Origin: Aquisalimonas sp. 2447
GTDB lineage: Bacteria > Pseudomonadota > Gammaproteobacteria > Nitrococcales > Aquisalimonadaceae
Direction: 5' to 3'
Assembly: GCF_012044895.1 (NCBI RefSeq)
Contig: NZ_CP050695.1
Location: 2,262,501 to 2,326,500 of the forward strand
DNA length: 64,000 nucleotides
A program made the translations under genes and the position numbers. Below are positions 36,643-44,867 of the stretch, piece after piece (position 1 is the first letter of the stretch; each line of letters begins with the position of its first letter). The notes under the pieces are model-generated. The model saw only the letters and a list, made by a program, of their open reading frames with translations. It did no database searches and was not told where the DNA came from.

Positions 36643-37900
36643 GGGCGTTATAGCCAAGCGGCTGGGTGGAGCCGATATACGCTTCCATGAGCCGCATCGG
36701 ATCCTCGTGCAGGCGTTTCTTCCACTTGCCCAGGCGCACCCGGGTCTGGATCAGTCCGCGGAGGACACCCACGTGCTCCGTGAGCCCCAGGGCGCTTGCA
36801 CCCACGAGACGGTCATCCTCGAACTGCAGATTCAGGTATCGGTAACGCTCGGCATCATGCAACTGCACGCTGTCGCCACCATCCTTGCCCATCCACAGGC
36901 CGAAAGAGCTGGAGATCAGCCCCAGGGTGTCCAGCACGTTCATGTTGACGCTGCCGTGATAGGCCTGGGTGTGGCCGGTCATGTTACTGGCGGCCACCCG
37001 GGCGTGGTCTGCAGCCGTGGGCTGGACGGCGTGCACCGCGTACTGCCCGGTGGAGAAATCGACACCCTGGGCCACGTCGCCAGCGGCGTAGATGTTCTCC
37101 GCGCTGGTGCGCAAGTGACGGTCCACCAGCAGCCCCGTGTCCATGTCCAGACCGGCACCATCCAGGAAACCGGTATTGGGTTTCACGCCCACCGCCGTAA
37201 TCACCAGGTCCGCGTCCAGCGTCTGGCCATCGGCCAGATGCACGGAAACCTCGTGGCCGTTCGCCCCATCGTTAATGGCGTCGACGCGGTTCTCCAGGTG
37301 GACGGTCACGCCCTTGCTCTCACACCAGCGGCGGATCATGCCTCCGGCGGTATCATCCATCATCCGCGGCACCATGCGGTTATCCGACTCCACGACGGTG
37401 ACGTCGGTCTTCCGCAGGGCCAGGGCCTCCAGGATGATGCAACCGATAAAGCCCGCCCCGATCAGGACCACCTTGGCACCCGGCGTGGCCAGCCGGATGA
37501 TCTCCCGCGCATCCGCCAGGGTCCAGCAGGCATGAACTTCAGGGCGGTCTGCCCCGGGGATGGGCGGTTTGAGGGGCTGTGAGCCGGTGGCGATGAGCAG
37601 TCGATCGTAGCCGAGGCTTCCCCCCTCCCTGAGGGTCAGCGCATGACCGGCGGGATCGACGCGCTCCACATAGTCATGAACCACCCGGGTACGCTGCTGA
37701 CTGAAATGCGCCTGGTCCTTGCGCAGATGGGTGCCCGCCTCGCCCACCTGCTCGATCAGATAGTACGGAATGGCCATCCGCGAATACGGCGGCTCCGGTT
37801 CGCCGCTGATGAGGGTGATGTCCCCGTCCGGATCCAGATGATGGATCCGATCCGCCGCCACCACACCCGCCGGGCCGGCACCAATGATCACATGTCGCAT
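36632..37900 (-). CDS. FAD/NAD(P)-dependent oxidoreductase, AorC-like subunit
   Basis: 422 residues with two Rossmann dinucleotide motifs: MRHVIIGAGPAGVVAADRIH (FAD) at 1-20 and VVLIGAGFIGCIILEALAL (NAD) near 145. ATG motifs LLIATGSQPLKP and VNPNTG-like stretches (GVKPNTGF) and the FAD-binding YAAGDVAQG follow. In Aromatoleum the third subunit of aldehyde oxidoreductase is such a protein, passing electrons to NAD+. It is 81 bp downstream of the AOR gene. Assignment as AorC rests on this order. Confidence 0.87.
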   Translation of the reverse strand: MRHVIIGAGPAGVVAADRIHHLDPDGDITLISGEPEPPYSRMAIPYYLIEQVGEAGTHLRKDQAHFSQQRTRVVHDYVERVDPAGHALTLREGGSLGYDRLLIATGSQPLKPPIPGADRPEVHACWTLADAREIIRLATPGAKVVLIGAGFIGCIILEALALRKTDVTVVESDNRMVPRMMDDTAGGMIRRWCESKGVTVHLENRVDAINDGANGHEVSVHLADGQTLDADLVITAVGVKPNTGFLDGAGLDMDTGLLVDRHLRTSAENIYAAGDVAQGVDFSTGQYAVHAVQPTAADHARVAASNMTGHTQAYHGSVNMNVLDTLGLISSSFGLWMGKDGGDSVQLHDAERYRYLNLQFEDDRLVGASALGLTEHVGVLRGLIQTRVRLGKWKKRLHEDPMRLMEAYIGSTQPLGYNAHVL

Positions 37901-37981
37901 GGTCGCTTACCTTCGAAAGCTGGAACCCAGCCCCGCACGACACCGGAGACCGGCGCCGCGCGGCACGGTTGCCGTTCGCAT

Positions 37982-39832
37982 TCACAGCCGCAGCCGCTGC
38001 CGCGTCTCCTCGGTGAGTTCGCCCTCGGGTGTCCAGCCGCGAACCTGGTAGTAAAGCGGCATCATGGCCTCCACCTCGTTGACCATGCCCTTGGCCGGCC
38101 CGACGTTGGCGGCATCCTTGCGCAAGCGCTTGGGCAGGGTGTCGTCCTTGCCGGTGAGCCCCGCCCTGAGGTTGAAGTCCCGCTCCAGGTTCCAGATGCG
38201 CTCGCCCACCTCCAGCAGATACTCGGTGGTCCACTCGCCTTCGCAGGCGGCGTCGATCTGCGGGGTGATATCGTCCAGCGTCCAGGCAAAGGTGGTAAAC
38301 ACGCACAGGCCGGCGGAGTCCACCACGGCGGTAGCATCCTGGAAGGCCTTGACCAGCTCCGGCTTGCCCTCGGTGACCAGCGGATCGGTCTTTTCCGGAA
38401 TGCCCAGCACCTCGGAGGACACGGTGTAGCCCCGCAGGTGACAGGCACCGCGATTGGAGGTGGCGTAGGCCAGCCCCATGCCCTGGATGCCGCGGGGATC
38501 ATAGGCAGGGAACTCCTGGCTCTTCACGGTCATGGACAGATCCGGGTGGCCGTATTTCTCGCACAGCCGCCGTGACCCCAGGCCGAGTTCCTTGCCGAAC
38601 CCCTCCCCCCGGGCGGTGAGCTCGGCACAGGTGGTGAGCGCCTCCGCGGAACCGAACTTGAGCTCCACACCACCGGTGTCCTCACTGGTCAACGCCCCCA
38701 GTTCGTAGAGTTCCATGGCCGCCGCCACCGTGGAACCGAACGAGATCGGGTCCATGCCGTCCTCGTTGCAGAGGAAGTTGGCATAGGTCAACGCCTCGAT
38801 GTCATCCACGCCGGTGTCCGAGCCCAGTGCCCAGGCGGCCTCGTACTCCAGCCCTCCGGACGCGTGCCAGTACTCGGGTTTGTTCTGCACCGTGTAGTGG
38901 CCCTGATCAATGGTGGCAATCCGGCCACAGGCGATGGTGCAGGCGAAACAGGCGGCGTTGGTGGTCAGGTTGGGCTTGCCGTCGCTCTCCCGGGGCTCGT
39001 GCATGGCCTCGCCGGAGATCTTGTGTGCGCCCTCGAACTGGACTTCGCGCATGTTCCGGGTGGGCATGGCGCCCATTTCGTTGATCACGTTCATCAGCAC
39101 CTGGGTGCCGTACTGGGGCAGGCCGCCACCGGTGACGGCATTGTCCGCCAGCACCTTCTTGCCGGCCTCCGTTGCCTGCATGAAACGCATCGGGTCCTTG
39201 ATGTTGCCCACACCGCGAGTGCCGCGCACCGCCACCGCCTTGAGGTGCTTGGACGCCATGACGGTGCCGACACCGGAGCGCCCCGCCGCCCGGTGCAGAT
39301 CATTGACGATGGCGGAGTACAGGTTGCCGGCCTCTGCAGCCCGCCCCACGCAGGAGATACGCATGTCCGGATCCTGGTGGCGGCGATGCAGGATCCCGTC
39401 CGCTTCCCAGACCGACTTGCCCCAGATCTCGTCCGCCGGGAGCAGACGCGCCTGGTCGTTCTCGATATGCAGGTACACTGGTTTCTCCGAACGCCCTTCG
39501 AAGATCACCATGTCCCAGCCGGCCATTTTCAGTTCGGCACCGATGTAGCCGCCGGAGTTGGAACAGGCGACGGCACCGGTCAACGGACTCTTGGTCACCA
39601 CGGAATAGCGTCCGCCCGTGGACGCCATGGTGCCCGTCAGCGGGCCGGTGACCATGATCAGCTTGTTCTCCGGCGACAGCGCATCGACCGTCGGGTCCAC
39701 CTCCTCCGCCAGGTACTTGGTGGCCAGCCCTCGCTGACCCAGATACTCCCGCGCCCACTGCATGTTCAGGGGCTCGCTCTTGACGCTGCCATTGGTGAGA
39801 TTCACCCGCAGCACGTTTCCAGTCCAGGCCAT
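37982..39832 (-). CDS. aor: Tungsten-type aldehyde:ferredoxin oxidoreductase, catalytic subunit
   Basis: 616-residue AOR-family enzyme (usual length about 605-620). Cluster ligands are present as CFACTIAC (CxxCxxxC), with the fourth Cys in SAGLCVF. The N-terminal domain (VLRVNLTNGSVKSEPL, GPLTGTMASTGGRYSVVTKS) binds the bis-pterin cofactor, and GRSGVGTVMASKHLKA is conserved in the family. It oxidises aldehydes to acids (or the reverse) at a W, less often Mo, centre. GGAGG lies before the ATG at 39832; longer open frame upstream overlaps the ferredoxin gene and is rejected. Confidence 0.93.
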   Translation of the reverse strand: MAWTGNVLRVNLTNGSVKSEPLNMQWAREYLGQRGLATKYLAEEVDPTVDALSPENKLIMVTGPLTGTMASTGGRYSVVTKSPLTGAVACSNSGGYIGAELKMAGWDMVIFEGRSEKPVYLHIENDQARLLPADEIWGKSVWEADGILHRRHQDPDMRISCVGRAAEAGNLYSAIVNDLHRAAGRSGVGTVMASKHLKAVAVRGTRGVGNIKDPMRFMQATEAGKKVLADNAVTGGGLPQYGTQVLMNVINEMGAMPTRNMREVQFEGAHKISGEAMHEPRESDGKPNLTTNAACFACTIACGRIATIDQGHYTVQNKPEYWHASGGLEYEAAWALGSDTGVDDIEALTYANFLCNEDGMDPISFGSTVAAAMELYELGALTSEDTGGVELKFGSAEALTTCAELTARGEGFGKELGLGSRRLCEKYGHPDLSMTVKSQEFPAYDPRGIQGMGLAYATSNRGACHLRGYTVSSEVLGIPEKTDPLVTEGKPELVKAFQDATAVVDSAGLCVFTTFAWTLDDITPQIDAACEGEWTTEYLLEVGERIWNLERDFNLRAGLTGKDDTLPKRLRKDAANVGPAKGMVNEVEAMMPLYYQVRGWTPEGELTEETRQRLRL

Positions 39833-39848
39833 GTCTTGATCCTCCGCC

Positions 39849-40364
39849 TCAGCGCTCGAACACCTGCACTTCCTTCGGCTGCGGCGGATTGAATCGCGCC
39901 GGCGCCGAGGGTGCCTGCTGGGCCCAGGCCCGCATGCGTTCGTAGGTGGTATCGGTTTCGTCCACGTAGGTAATGGCCCCGGTGGGACACGCCTTGGCGC
40001 ACCAGGGATCACCGCCGCAGAGGTCGCACTTGATCACCTTGCCGGAGTCGGGTTCGTAGTTGACCGTACCGAAGGGGCAGGCAATGGTGCAGACCTTGCA
40101 GCCGACGCAGACATCGGCGAGGACGTTCTTGGCGCCGGTGACCATGTCCACGACAATGGCCTCCACCGGGCAGGCGTGCATGCACCAGGCTTCTTCGCAC
40201 TGGGTACACGTGTAGGGGGCGAACTTGCCCTCCTCGTGAAAGTTGAACACCTTGATCCGCGATTTGGCCGGGTTGAACACCCCTTCGTTCTCGTACGAGC
40301 AGGCCATCTCGCACTGCATGCAGCCGGTACACTTCTCCGGCTCGAGTTTCAGCGCCATTGCCAT
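39849..40364 (-). CDS. Four-cluster ferredoxin subunit of aldehyde oxidoreductase (AorA-like)
   Basis: 171 residues with sixteen cysteines in four 4Fe-4S sets: CTGCMQCEMAC, CTQCEEAWCMHACP, CVGCKVCTIACP and CDLCGGDPWCAKACP. This is the DmsB/HybA-like polyferredoxin found as the electron-transfer subunit of Aromatoleum-type AOR. There is no signal peptide, so it acts in the cytoplasm beside the catalytic subunit. It lies 16 bp upstream of the AOR gene. ATG at 40364 behind GGAGGAG; a second ATG two codons later is possible. Confidence 0.92.
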   Translation of the reverse strand: MAMALKLEPEKCTGCMQCEMACSYENEGVFNPAKSRIKVFNFHEEGKFAPYTCTQCEEAWCMHACPVEAIVVDMVTGAKNVLADVCVGCKVCTIACPFGTVNYEPDSGKVIKCDLCGGDPWCAKACPTGAITYVDETDTTYERMRAWAQQAPSAPARFNPPQPKEVQVFER

Positions 40365-40440
40365 GCCATTCTCCTCCGCCCTTGTTGTTATCCGCTGCAA
40401 ATTGAGAATAGGCGGGGATCAGGAGAATGTCATCGGCTTT

Positions 40441-40453
40441 CGTTGCTGCAACG
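40441..40453. promoter_or_regulatory. Perfect palindrome upstream of aldehyde oxidoreductase operon
   Basis: CGTTGC-T-GCAACG, 13 nt, 77 bp before the ferredoxin-subunit ATG and 20 bp after the stop of the preceding gene. A candidate operator or short terminator stem; no clear -35/-10 pair was found beside it. Confidence 0.3.
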
Positions 40454-40473
40454 CGGCAGGCGGGGCAGAGGTA

Positions 40474-40848
40474 TCACCGCCGGGCGCGACGGCCGGCAGG
40501 CTGACGCCGGAGCCAGTCGCCGGAGGGAATCTCGGACAGCCGCTGGCCGCCCGGCCGGTACAGGTAGATCCAGGCGGGCCCCCACGGCGTGTCAATGCGC
40601 TCCCGGGTGTAACTGCGGGGATAGTCTTCCAGGGCATCCAGCTGGCGGAACTGCGCGGGGGTGACCTCGTAGACCTCCCCGCGGATGGCGACGCCACCGC
40701 CGGTGACGACTCCGGGATACGGACCGATATCGAGCATCCGATAGGCGGGGTCAGTGACGTGGTCGCCCAGGCAGCGCGCCCGCCCAAGCAGCCCGTGGTT
40801 ACTGCCACCGCGGCGCAAGGTGCCGTAGACGAAAACCCGATCCCGCAT
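40474..40848 (-). CDS. Gamma-glutamylcyclotransferase-like protein (YtfP/AIG2 fold)
   Basis: 124 residues with the family opening RVFVYGTLRRGGSNHGLL (substrate-binding YGTLR) and the acidic catalytic residue in LDALEDYPRSYTRE. Such proteins cleave gamma-glutamyl-amine bonds or bind related ligands. An alternative GTG start at 40857 overlaps the stop of the PAS sensor gene (GTGA), so it is the last gene of the che operon by coupling. Any role in sensing is unknown. Confidence 0.85.
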   Translation of the reverse strand: MRDRVFVYGTLRRGGSNHGLLGRARCLGDHVTDPAYRMLDIGPYPGVVTGGGVAIRGEVYEVTPAQFRQLDALEDYPRSYTRERIDTPWGPAWIYLYRPGGQRLSEIPSGDWLRRQPAGRRARR

Positions 40849-40853
40849 GCGCC

Positions 40854-43841
40854 TCACGCTTCCTCACGAAACACAACCACCCGACCACCCTGCCAGTGTC
40901 CTTCCACCAACTGGCTCACACGCACGGCCAGTCGCACCCGGGCACCATCCCGTCGCTCCCGGGTCACATGCCAGAGCCCGTCGCCACCACTCCCGCCTTC
41001 CGATTCCAGCGCCCCGAGGACGGCACTCAGGGGCCGGCCCATGAGGTCCTCCGGGGCGGCTTCCAGCAGTCTGACGGCACTGCGGTTCACATAGTCGACA
41101 TTGCCATTGGCATCGGTCACGACAATGCCCTCGGCAACGCTGCGCGTGACGGTGTTCAGGAATTCCAGTTTTTCCCGCTGATCCGCTTCCACCCGGCGCA
41201 GGCTATCCAGGGCAGCGGTCTTGTCCAGCACCGCCGCAGCCAGCTGGCCGAGTTGCAGGGCGACGGCTTCGTCGTCTTCGGTAAACGTTCCCTTGAAGCG
41301 GTCTGCAAACTGCAACAGGCCCATGAAGCTGCCGTCATGACGCATGAGCGGCACTCCCAGCCAGGTATCCACACCATGCATCGCCGGCACCTGCTCCGCC
41401 AACGCATCTCCGGTGAGTACCACGGCGCTGCCGGCCGTTTTCACCAGATTCACCAGGCCCTCGTCAACAACGTCGCCGAAGACTCCATCGTGGGCATACT
41501 TCTCCGAACGCGAGACCACATCCAGCGGCTGCTCCGACGGCTCGGCGGAGCCTGGCAGGCTCACCCTGGCAACGTGGGCATTGAGCAGCGTCCGGCCATC
41601 GGTCACCAGCGCCTCCAGGGCCCGGCGACGGCTGCGCACGGTATTCAGGGCCAGGGAGATCCTCGCAAGCTCGCGCAGCCGCCCCGCGTGAATCTGCGCG
41701 CGGGCCAGCGCCTGCTGCAGGTCGAGTTCGAACTGGAAACGCTCCGAGACGTCCATCACCAGCGCCAGCATGCTGTGCGCGTGGCCTTCGTCATCCCGGG
41801 TCAGGGACAGCGAGACCATGGCCATGAACTTGCGCCCGTGCCGGTCCTCCAGCTCCACCTGGGCCTCGTGGGTTCCGCTGCGCATCAAGGGGTCGATGAG
41901 CTTCTGGCGCAGGGAAACGTAGTCCGGCCCCGGCCGCAGCCGCCGCAGCGGCTGGCCAATCATTTCGTCACTGGCATAACCGAACAGCCGCTCTGCACCG
42001 TGATTCCAGGAACTGATGTTGCCGGCAAGGTCGGCGGCAATGACCGCGTCGTGAATCTGTTCCAGAATCTGTCCCTGGAACAGCAGTTGATCGCGAATGC
42101 GCTTGGTCTCCGTGACATCCCGGAAATGCACGGCGAGGCCTTCCTGGACCGGGTCCACCCGGAGCTCGACCCAGCGCTCGAAGCTGGCGTCCAGCACCTC
42201 GGTGCGCTCGGGCCGCCCGGTCGCCAGCACGCGCTCGTAGATGGGCCCGTAGACATCCTGATTCTCCGGGAACAGATTCCACAGCAGCTTGCCGATGAGC
42301 TGCTCTGCATCGATGCCCACCAGTTCAGCCGTCGCGCGGTTGACGTAGGTGACTCGCAACGTCCGGTCCAGGGTGAAGAAACCATCCGAGAGGGAGTTCA
42401 GCGTCTCCTCCAGACGCTGCGCAGTGGCCTGCCGGCGGCGTTCCGCCACCTGGCGTTCCTCCACCTCGCGCTGCAGCGCCTGCGCCTGCGCGGCGGAACT
42501 CATGGCCCGGGCCCGGGCCACCAGGGACAGGCGCATCACCAGCAGCGTCGCCAGTGCGAATCCAGCCCCGCCCAACAGCACGGCATCGGCATCGTACGCC
42601 TGCCTGCGGGACAGCAGAGCTGCCCCCGGCCAGGTCGCCAGTTGCCAGTGGGCGCCGGCGACATCCACGACCCGGTCCGTGCGGTAGGCACCCCCATCTG
42701 CCGGCACCGGGCCGAACAGGGGCTCACCACCGGCATCCACCACCTGATAGACAAAGCCCGGTTCGGCACCGTACTGCGCCCGGCGAAACAAGTGGCCGAG
42801 ACGCCGAACGGACAGCAACACGGCGTCGGTGTCGCCGTTGCTTTGAAACGCCGTGGCCATGTAGACATACGCCGGACCATAGGGCTCACGCACAGGCAGC
42901 GAGAGACGGGTGCCACCCTCGCGGCGCACGCCGTCGATCACGGGAGCCAGGACCGGATGCCCCGAGAACCCGACTGTGGGCATGTCCGCAACCTGGACAA
43001 GCCCCTCCAGCCAGCGGGGACGCAGATCGCCATCCAGGACCGCCATGCCCTCCAGACCGCGGAAGTCATCCACATAGCGGCGGGCATCCTGACGCCATTC
43101 CGCTTCCGTGAGACCGCCGCGGTATTCCCAGCGCCGCGCCATGCGCTCCAGCGCCTCGGTTCGCAACGCCAGATCATCCAGGATGTGCTGGTGGAAGCGG
43201 TCCGCGGCCCGCTGGGAACGCTCCTGCCATAGATTCCGCTGCCCCTCGGCAACCACCTGCCACAGGGTCAGGGTTCCTGCCAGCACCACGCCGAACATGA
43301 CCAGCGGGCCGACCAGGCTCGCCGTCGCCCCGGGACGTTCCGTCTCCGCTGCGGCATGGGGCCCGGACCAGGCCAGGACCGCCAGCAGGGCCAGCGCGGC
43401 AGCGCTCTCCGGTGCGCCGCTCCACGCCAGCGCCGACGCCGCGAGAGCGCCGCCCGCAGCCGCGGTGCGCCACCACCGCAAACGCCCGAACCGGGTCACA
43501 TGCAGCAGCAGCATCATGGCGCCGACACCGGCAACCACCTCGCCAACCTGATCCGTGACGCCCTCGGCAACGTCGATCAACAGCAACAGGGACAACAGCA
43601 GCGCCGACACCCCGCCGGCGAGCGCCAGGCCGGGGCGGTCACAGATGCCGGCAAGAAAACCGCAACCAACCAGCAACAGTGCGACGCCCACGGCAGGGCT
43701 CAGGCCCATGAGTCGGGAGTCCATCACCGAGGCACCCGGGAGACCGGGTGAAACCAGGCCCGCCACCAGAATCATGGCGCCGTAGGCGACCAGTGCGGCA
43801 GCAAGCAGCAGGCGATAGGTTGTCCAGTCCGACGATGCCAC
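40854..43841 (-). CDS. CHASE/PAS/GAF membrane sensor without output domain
   Basis: 995 residues: a membrane block (about 8-185, roughly seven helices), a periplasmic CHASE-type domain (about 190-400, with RAADRFHQHILDDLALRTEA), another helix (about 425-445), two PAS domains (about 475-590 and 600-720), GAF (about 735-880) and a terminal PAS (about 885-995). It ends there: no kinase, GGDEF, EAL or MCP module. The start is GTG at 43841 with GGAGG four bases upstream, 22 bp after the ParA stop. Its position in the che operon suggests it works through protein contacts with that system. Confidence 0.88.
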   Translation of the reverse strand: MASSDWTTYRLLLAAALVAYGAMILVAGLVSPGLPGASVMDSRLMGLSPAVGVALLLVGCGFLAGICDRPGLALAGGVSALLLSLLLLIDVAEGVTDQVGEVVAGVGAMMLLLHVTRFGRLRWWRTAAAGGALAASALAWSGAPESAAALALLAVLAWSGPHAAAETERPGATASLVGPLVMFGVVLAGTLTLWQVVAEGQRNLWQERSQRAADRFHQHILDDLALRTEALERMARRWEYRGGLTEAEWRQDARRYVDDFRGLEGMAVLDGDLRPRWLEGLVQVADMPTVGFSGHPVLAPVIDGVRREGGTRLSLPVREPYGPAYVYMATAFQSNGDTDAVLLSVRRLGHLFRRAQYGAEPGFVYQVVDAGGEPLFGPVPADGGAYRTDRVVDVAGAHWQLATWPGAALLSRRQAYDADAVLLGGAGFALATLLVMRLSLVARARAMSSAAQAQALQREVEERQVAERRRQATAQRLEETLNSLSDGFFTLDRTLRVTYVNRATAELVGIDAEQLIGKLLWNLFPENQDVYGPIYERVLATGRPERTEVLDASFERWVELRVDPVQEGLAVHFRDVTETKRIRDQLLFQGQILEQIHDAVIAADLAGNISSWNHGAERLFGYASDEMIGQPLRRLRPGPDYVSLRQKLIDPLMRSGTHEAQVELEDRHGRKFMAMVSLSLTRDDEGHAHSMLALVMDVSERFQFELDLQQALARAQIHAGRLRELARISLALNTVRSRRRALEALVTDGRTLLNAHVARVSLPGSAEPSEQPLDVVSRSEKYAHDGVFGDVVDEGLVNLVKTAGSAVVLTGDALAEQVPAMHGVDTWLGVPLMRHDGSFMGLLQFADRFKGTFTEDDEAVALQLGQLAAAVLDKTAALDSLRRVEADQREKLEFLNTVTRSVAEGIVVTDANGNVDYVNRSAVRLLEAAPEDLMGRPLSAVLGALESEGGSGGDGLWHVTRERRDGARVRLAVRVSQLVEGHWQGGRVVVFREEA

Positions 43842-43863
43842 ACCACCTCCTGCTTGCAGCGGA

Positions 43864-44616
43864 CTACCAGAAGGCCTCGAGTTCTTCCGACAGCAACTGG
43901 TAGTCCATGGCCCCACGGCTGCGAGGTGCATAGTGAATGATGGCAGAGCCCGCTTCGAAGGCCTCCGCGAGGCGTATATCCGCCCGGATGCCCCGCAGTA
44001 CCCGGAAGCCGCCGAATTGCCGTGCGAGGTCGTCGACCACCCGCCGGTGCAGCCGCACCCGGGCATCGCGCATCACCGGCACGATGGCCAGATGCTGCAG
44101 CCCCGGGTTGACGGTGCTGGCCGTGCGGAAGAACAACTGTACCAGTTGCCGCACGCCCTCCGCCGCCAGGGCATGCGGCTGCAGCGGCACCACCACACCG
44201 TGGGCGGCCGCCAGGGCGTTGTCCAGCAGAGCGCCCGCCGACGGTGGCGTATCCACGATCACCCGGTCCCAGCGCTCGCCCTGCCCCCGAAGCAGCGCCG
44301 CCAGTCGCCGTGAATCCACGTCCGGCTCACGCGGCATGCGGGTGTCCGCCGGCAGCACATCCAGGCCGGACTGCGAAGTGGCCACCAGGGCCTCCTCCAG
44401 CCTGGCCACCTCGCCGGCCAGGCACTGCTGGCTCCCCGCCTGCCCCCGGGCCGGCCGCACTCCCAGACCAAGACCACCGTGCCCCTGACTGTCCAGGTCC
44501 ACCAGCAGCGTTCGGCGCCCCTGTTGCGCCCAGAGTGCGGCGAGATTCACTGCAGTGGTGGACTTGCCGGTTCCGCCCTTGCGGTTGGCCACGGCCACAA
44601 CGAACGGGTCAGCCAT
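43864..44616 (-). CDS. ParA-family ATPase of the chemosensory operon
   Basis: 250-residue ParA/MinD-superfamily ATPase with the deviant Walker A NRKGGTGKST, Walker A' (LLVDLDSQGH) and the switch DTPPSAGALLDNA. ParA paralogues in che clusters (ParC in Vibrio, PpfA in Rhodobacter) position or segregate chemoreceptor arrays, so this is the likely job. No ParB or parS is present. The ATG overlaps the end of the STAS-like gene by 8 nt. A TTG eight codons upstream is less likely. Confidence 0.9.
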   Translation of the reverse strand: MADPFVVAVANRKGGTGKSTTAVNLAALWAQQGRRTLLVDLDSQGHGGLGLGVRPARGQAGSQQCLAGEVARLEEALVATSQSGLDVLPADTRMPREPDVDSRRLAALLRGQGERWDRVIVDTPPSAGALLDNALAAAHGVVVPLQPHALAAEGVRQLVQLFFRTASTVNPGLQHLAIVPVMRDARVRLHRRVVDDLARQFGGFRVLRGIRADIRLAEAFEAGSAIIHYAPRSRGAMDYQLLSEELEAFW

Positions 44617-44866
44617 GCTCCCCGCCGCCGGATTGGTCAAGCGCCGGCATCACCCAGCGCGCCAGGAAGGGGTCTTCCGGTGCCGCCGACAGGGCCGGGC
44701 GCAGGGCCATCAACACCTGCAGCACGGCCGCGTGGAGGTGGTCACAGCCCTTGAGGTTCACCTTGCCGCGGGGGTTGGCCTGCAGCCACTGCAGCAGTTC
44801 ATCGGCCTCCTCCACACCGCAGGAGCCCTGGAGTTTTGCCACCGTCTTGCCGTATTCAATCGCCAT
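44609..44866 (-). CDS. STAS-like small protein of the chemosensory operon
   Basis: 85 residues resembling a STAS (anti-anti-sigma/MlaB-like) fold: MAIEYGKTVAKLQGSCGVEE, then GKVNLKGCDHLHAAVLQVLMA, where canonical STAS proteins have the phospho-Ser loop; here the acceptor position is Cys-Asp-His-Leu-His rather than Ser. It starts one base after the cheA stop. A regulator-partner role is inferred. Confidence 0.7.
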   Translation of the reverse strand: MAIEYGKTVAKLQGSCGVEEADELLQWLQANPRGKVNLKGCDHLHAAVLQVLMALRPALSAAPEDPFLARWVMPALDQSGGGEHG

Positions 44867-44867
44867 G

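Noticed and set aside
40854-44066. A longer 1070-residue version of the PAS sensor
   Set aside because: The extra N-terminal residues overlap the ParA gene and are not protein-like; GTG at 43841 has a GGAGG site.
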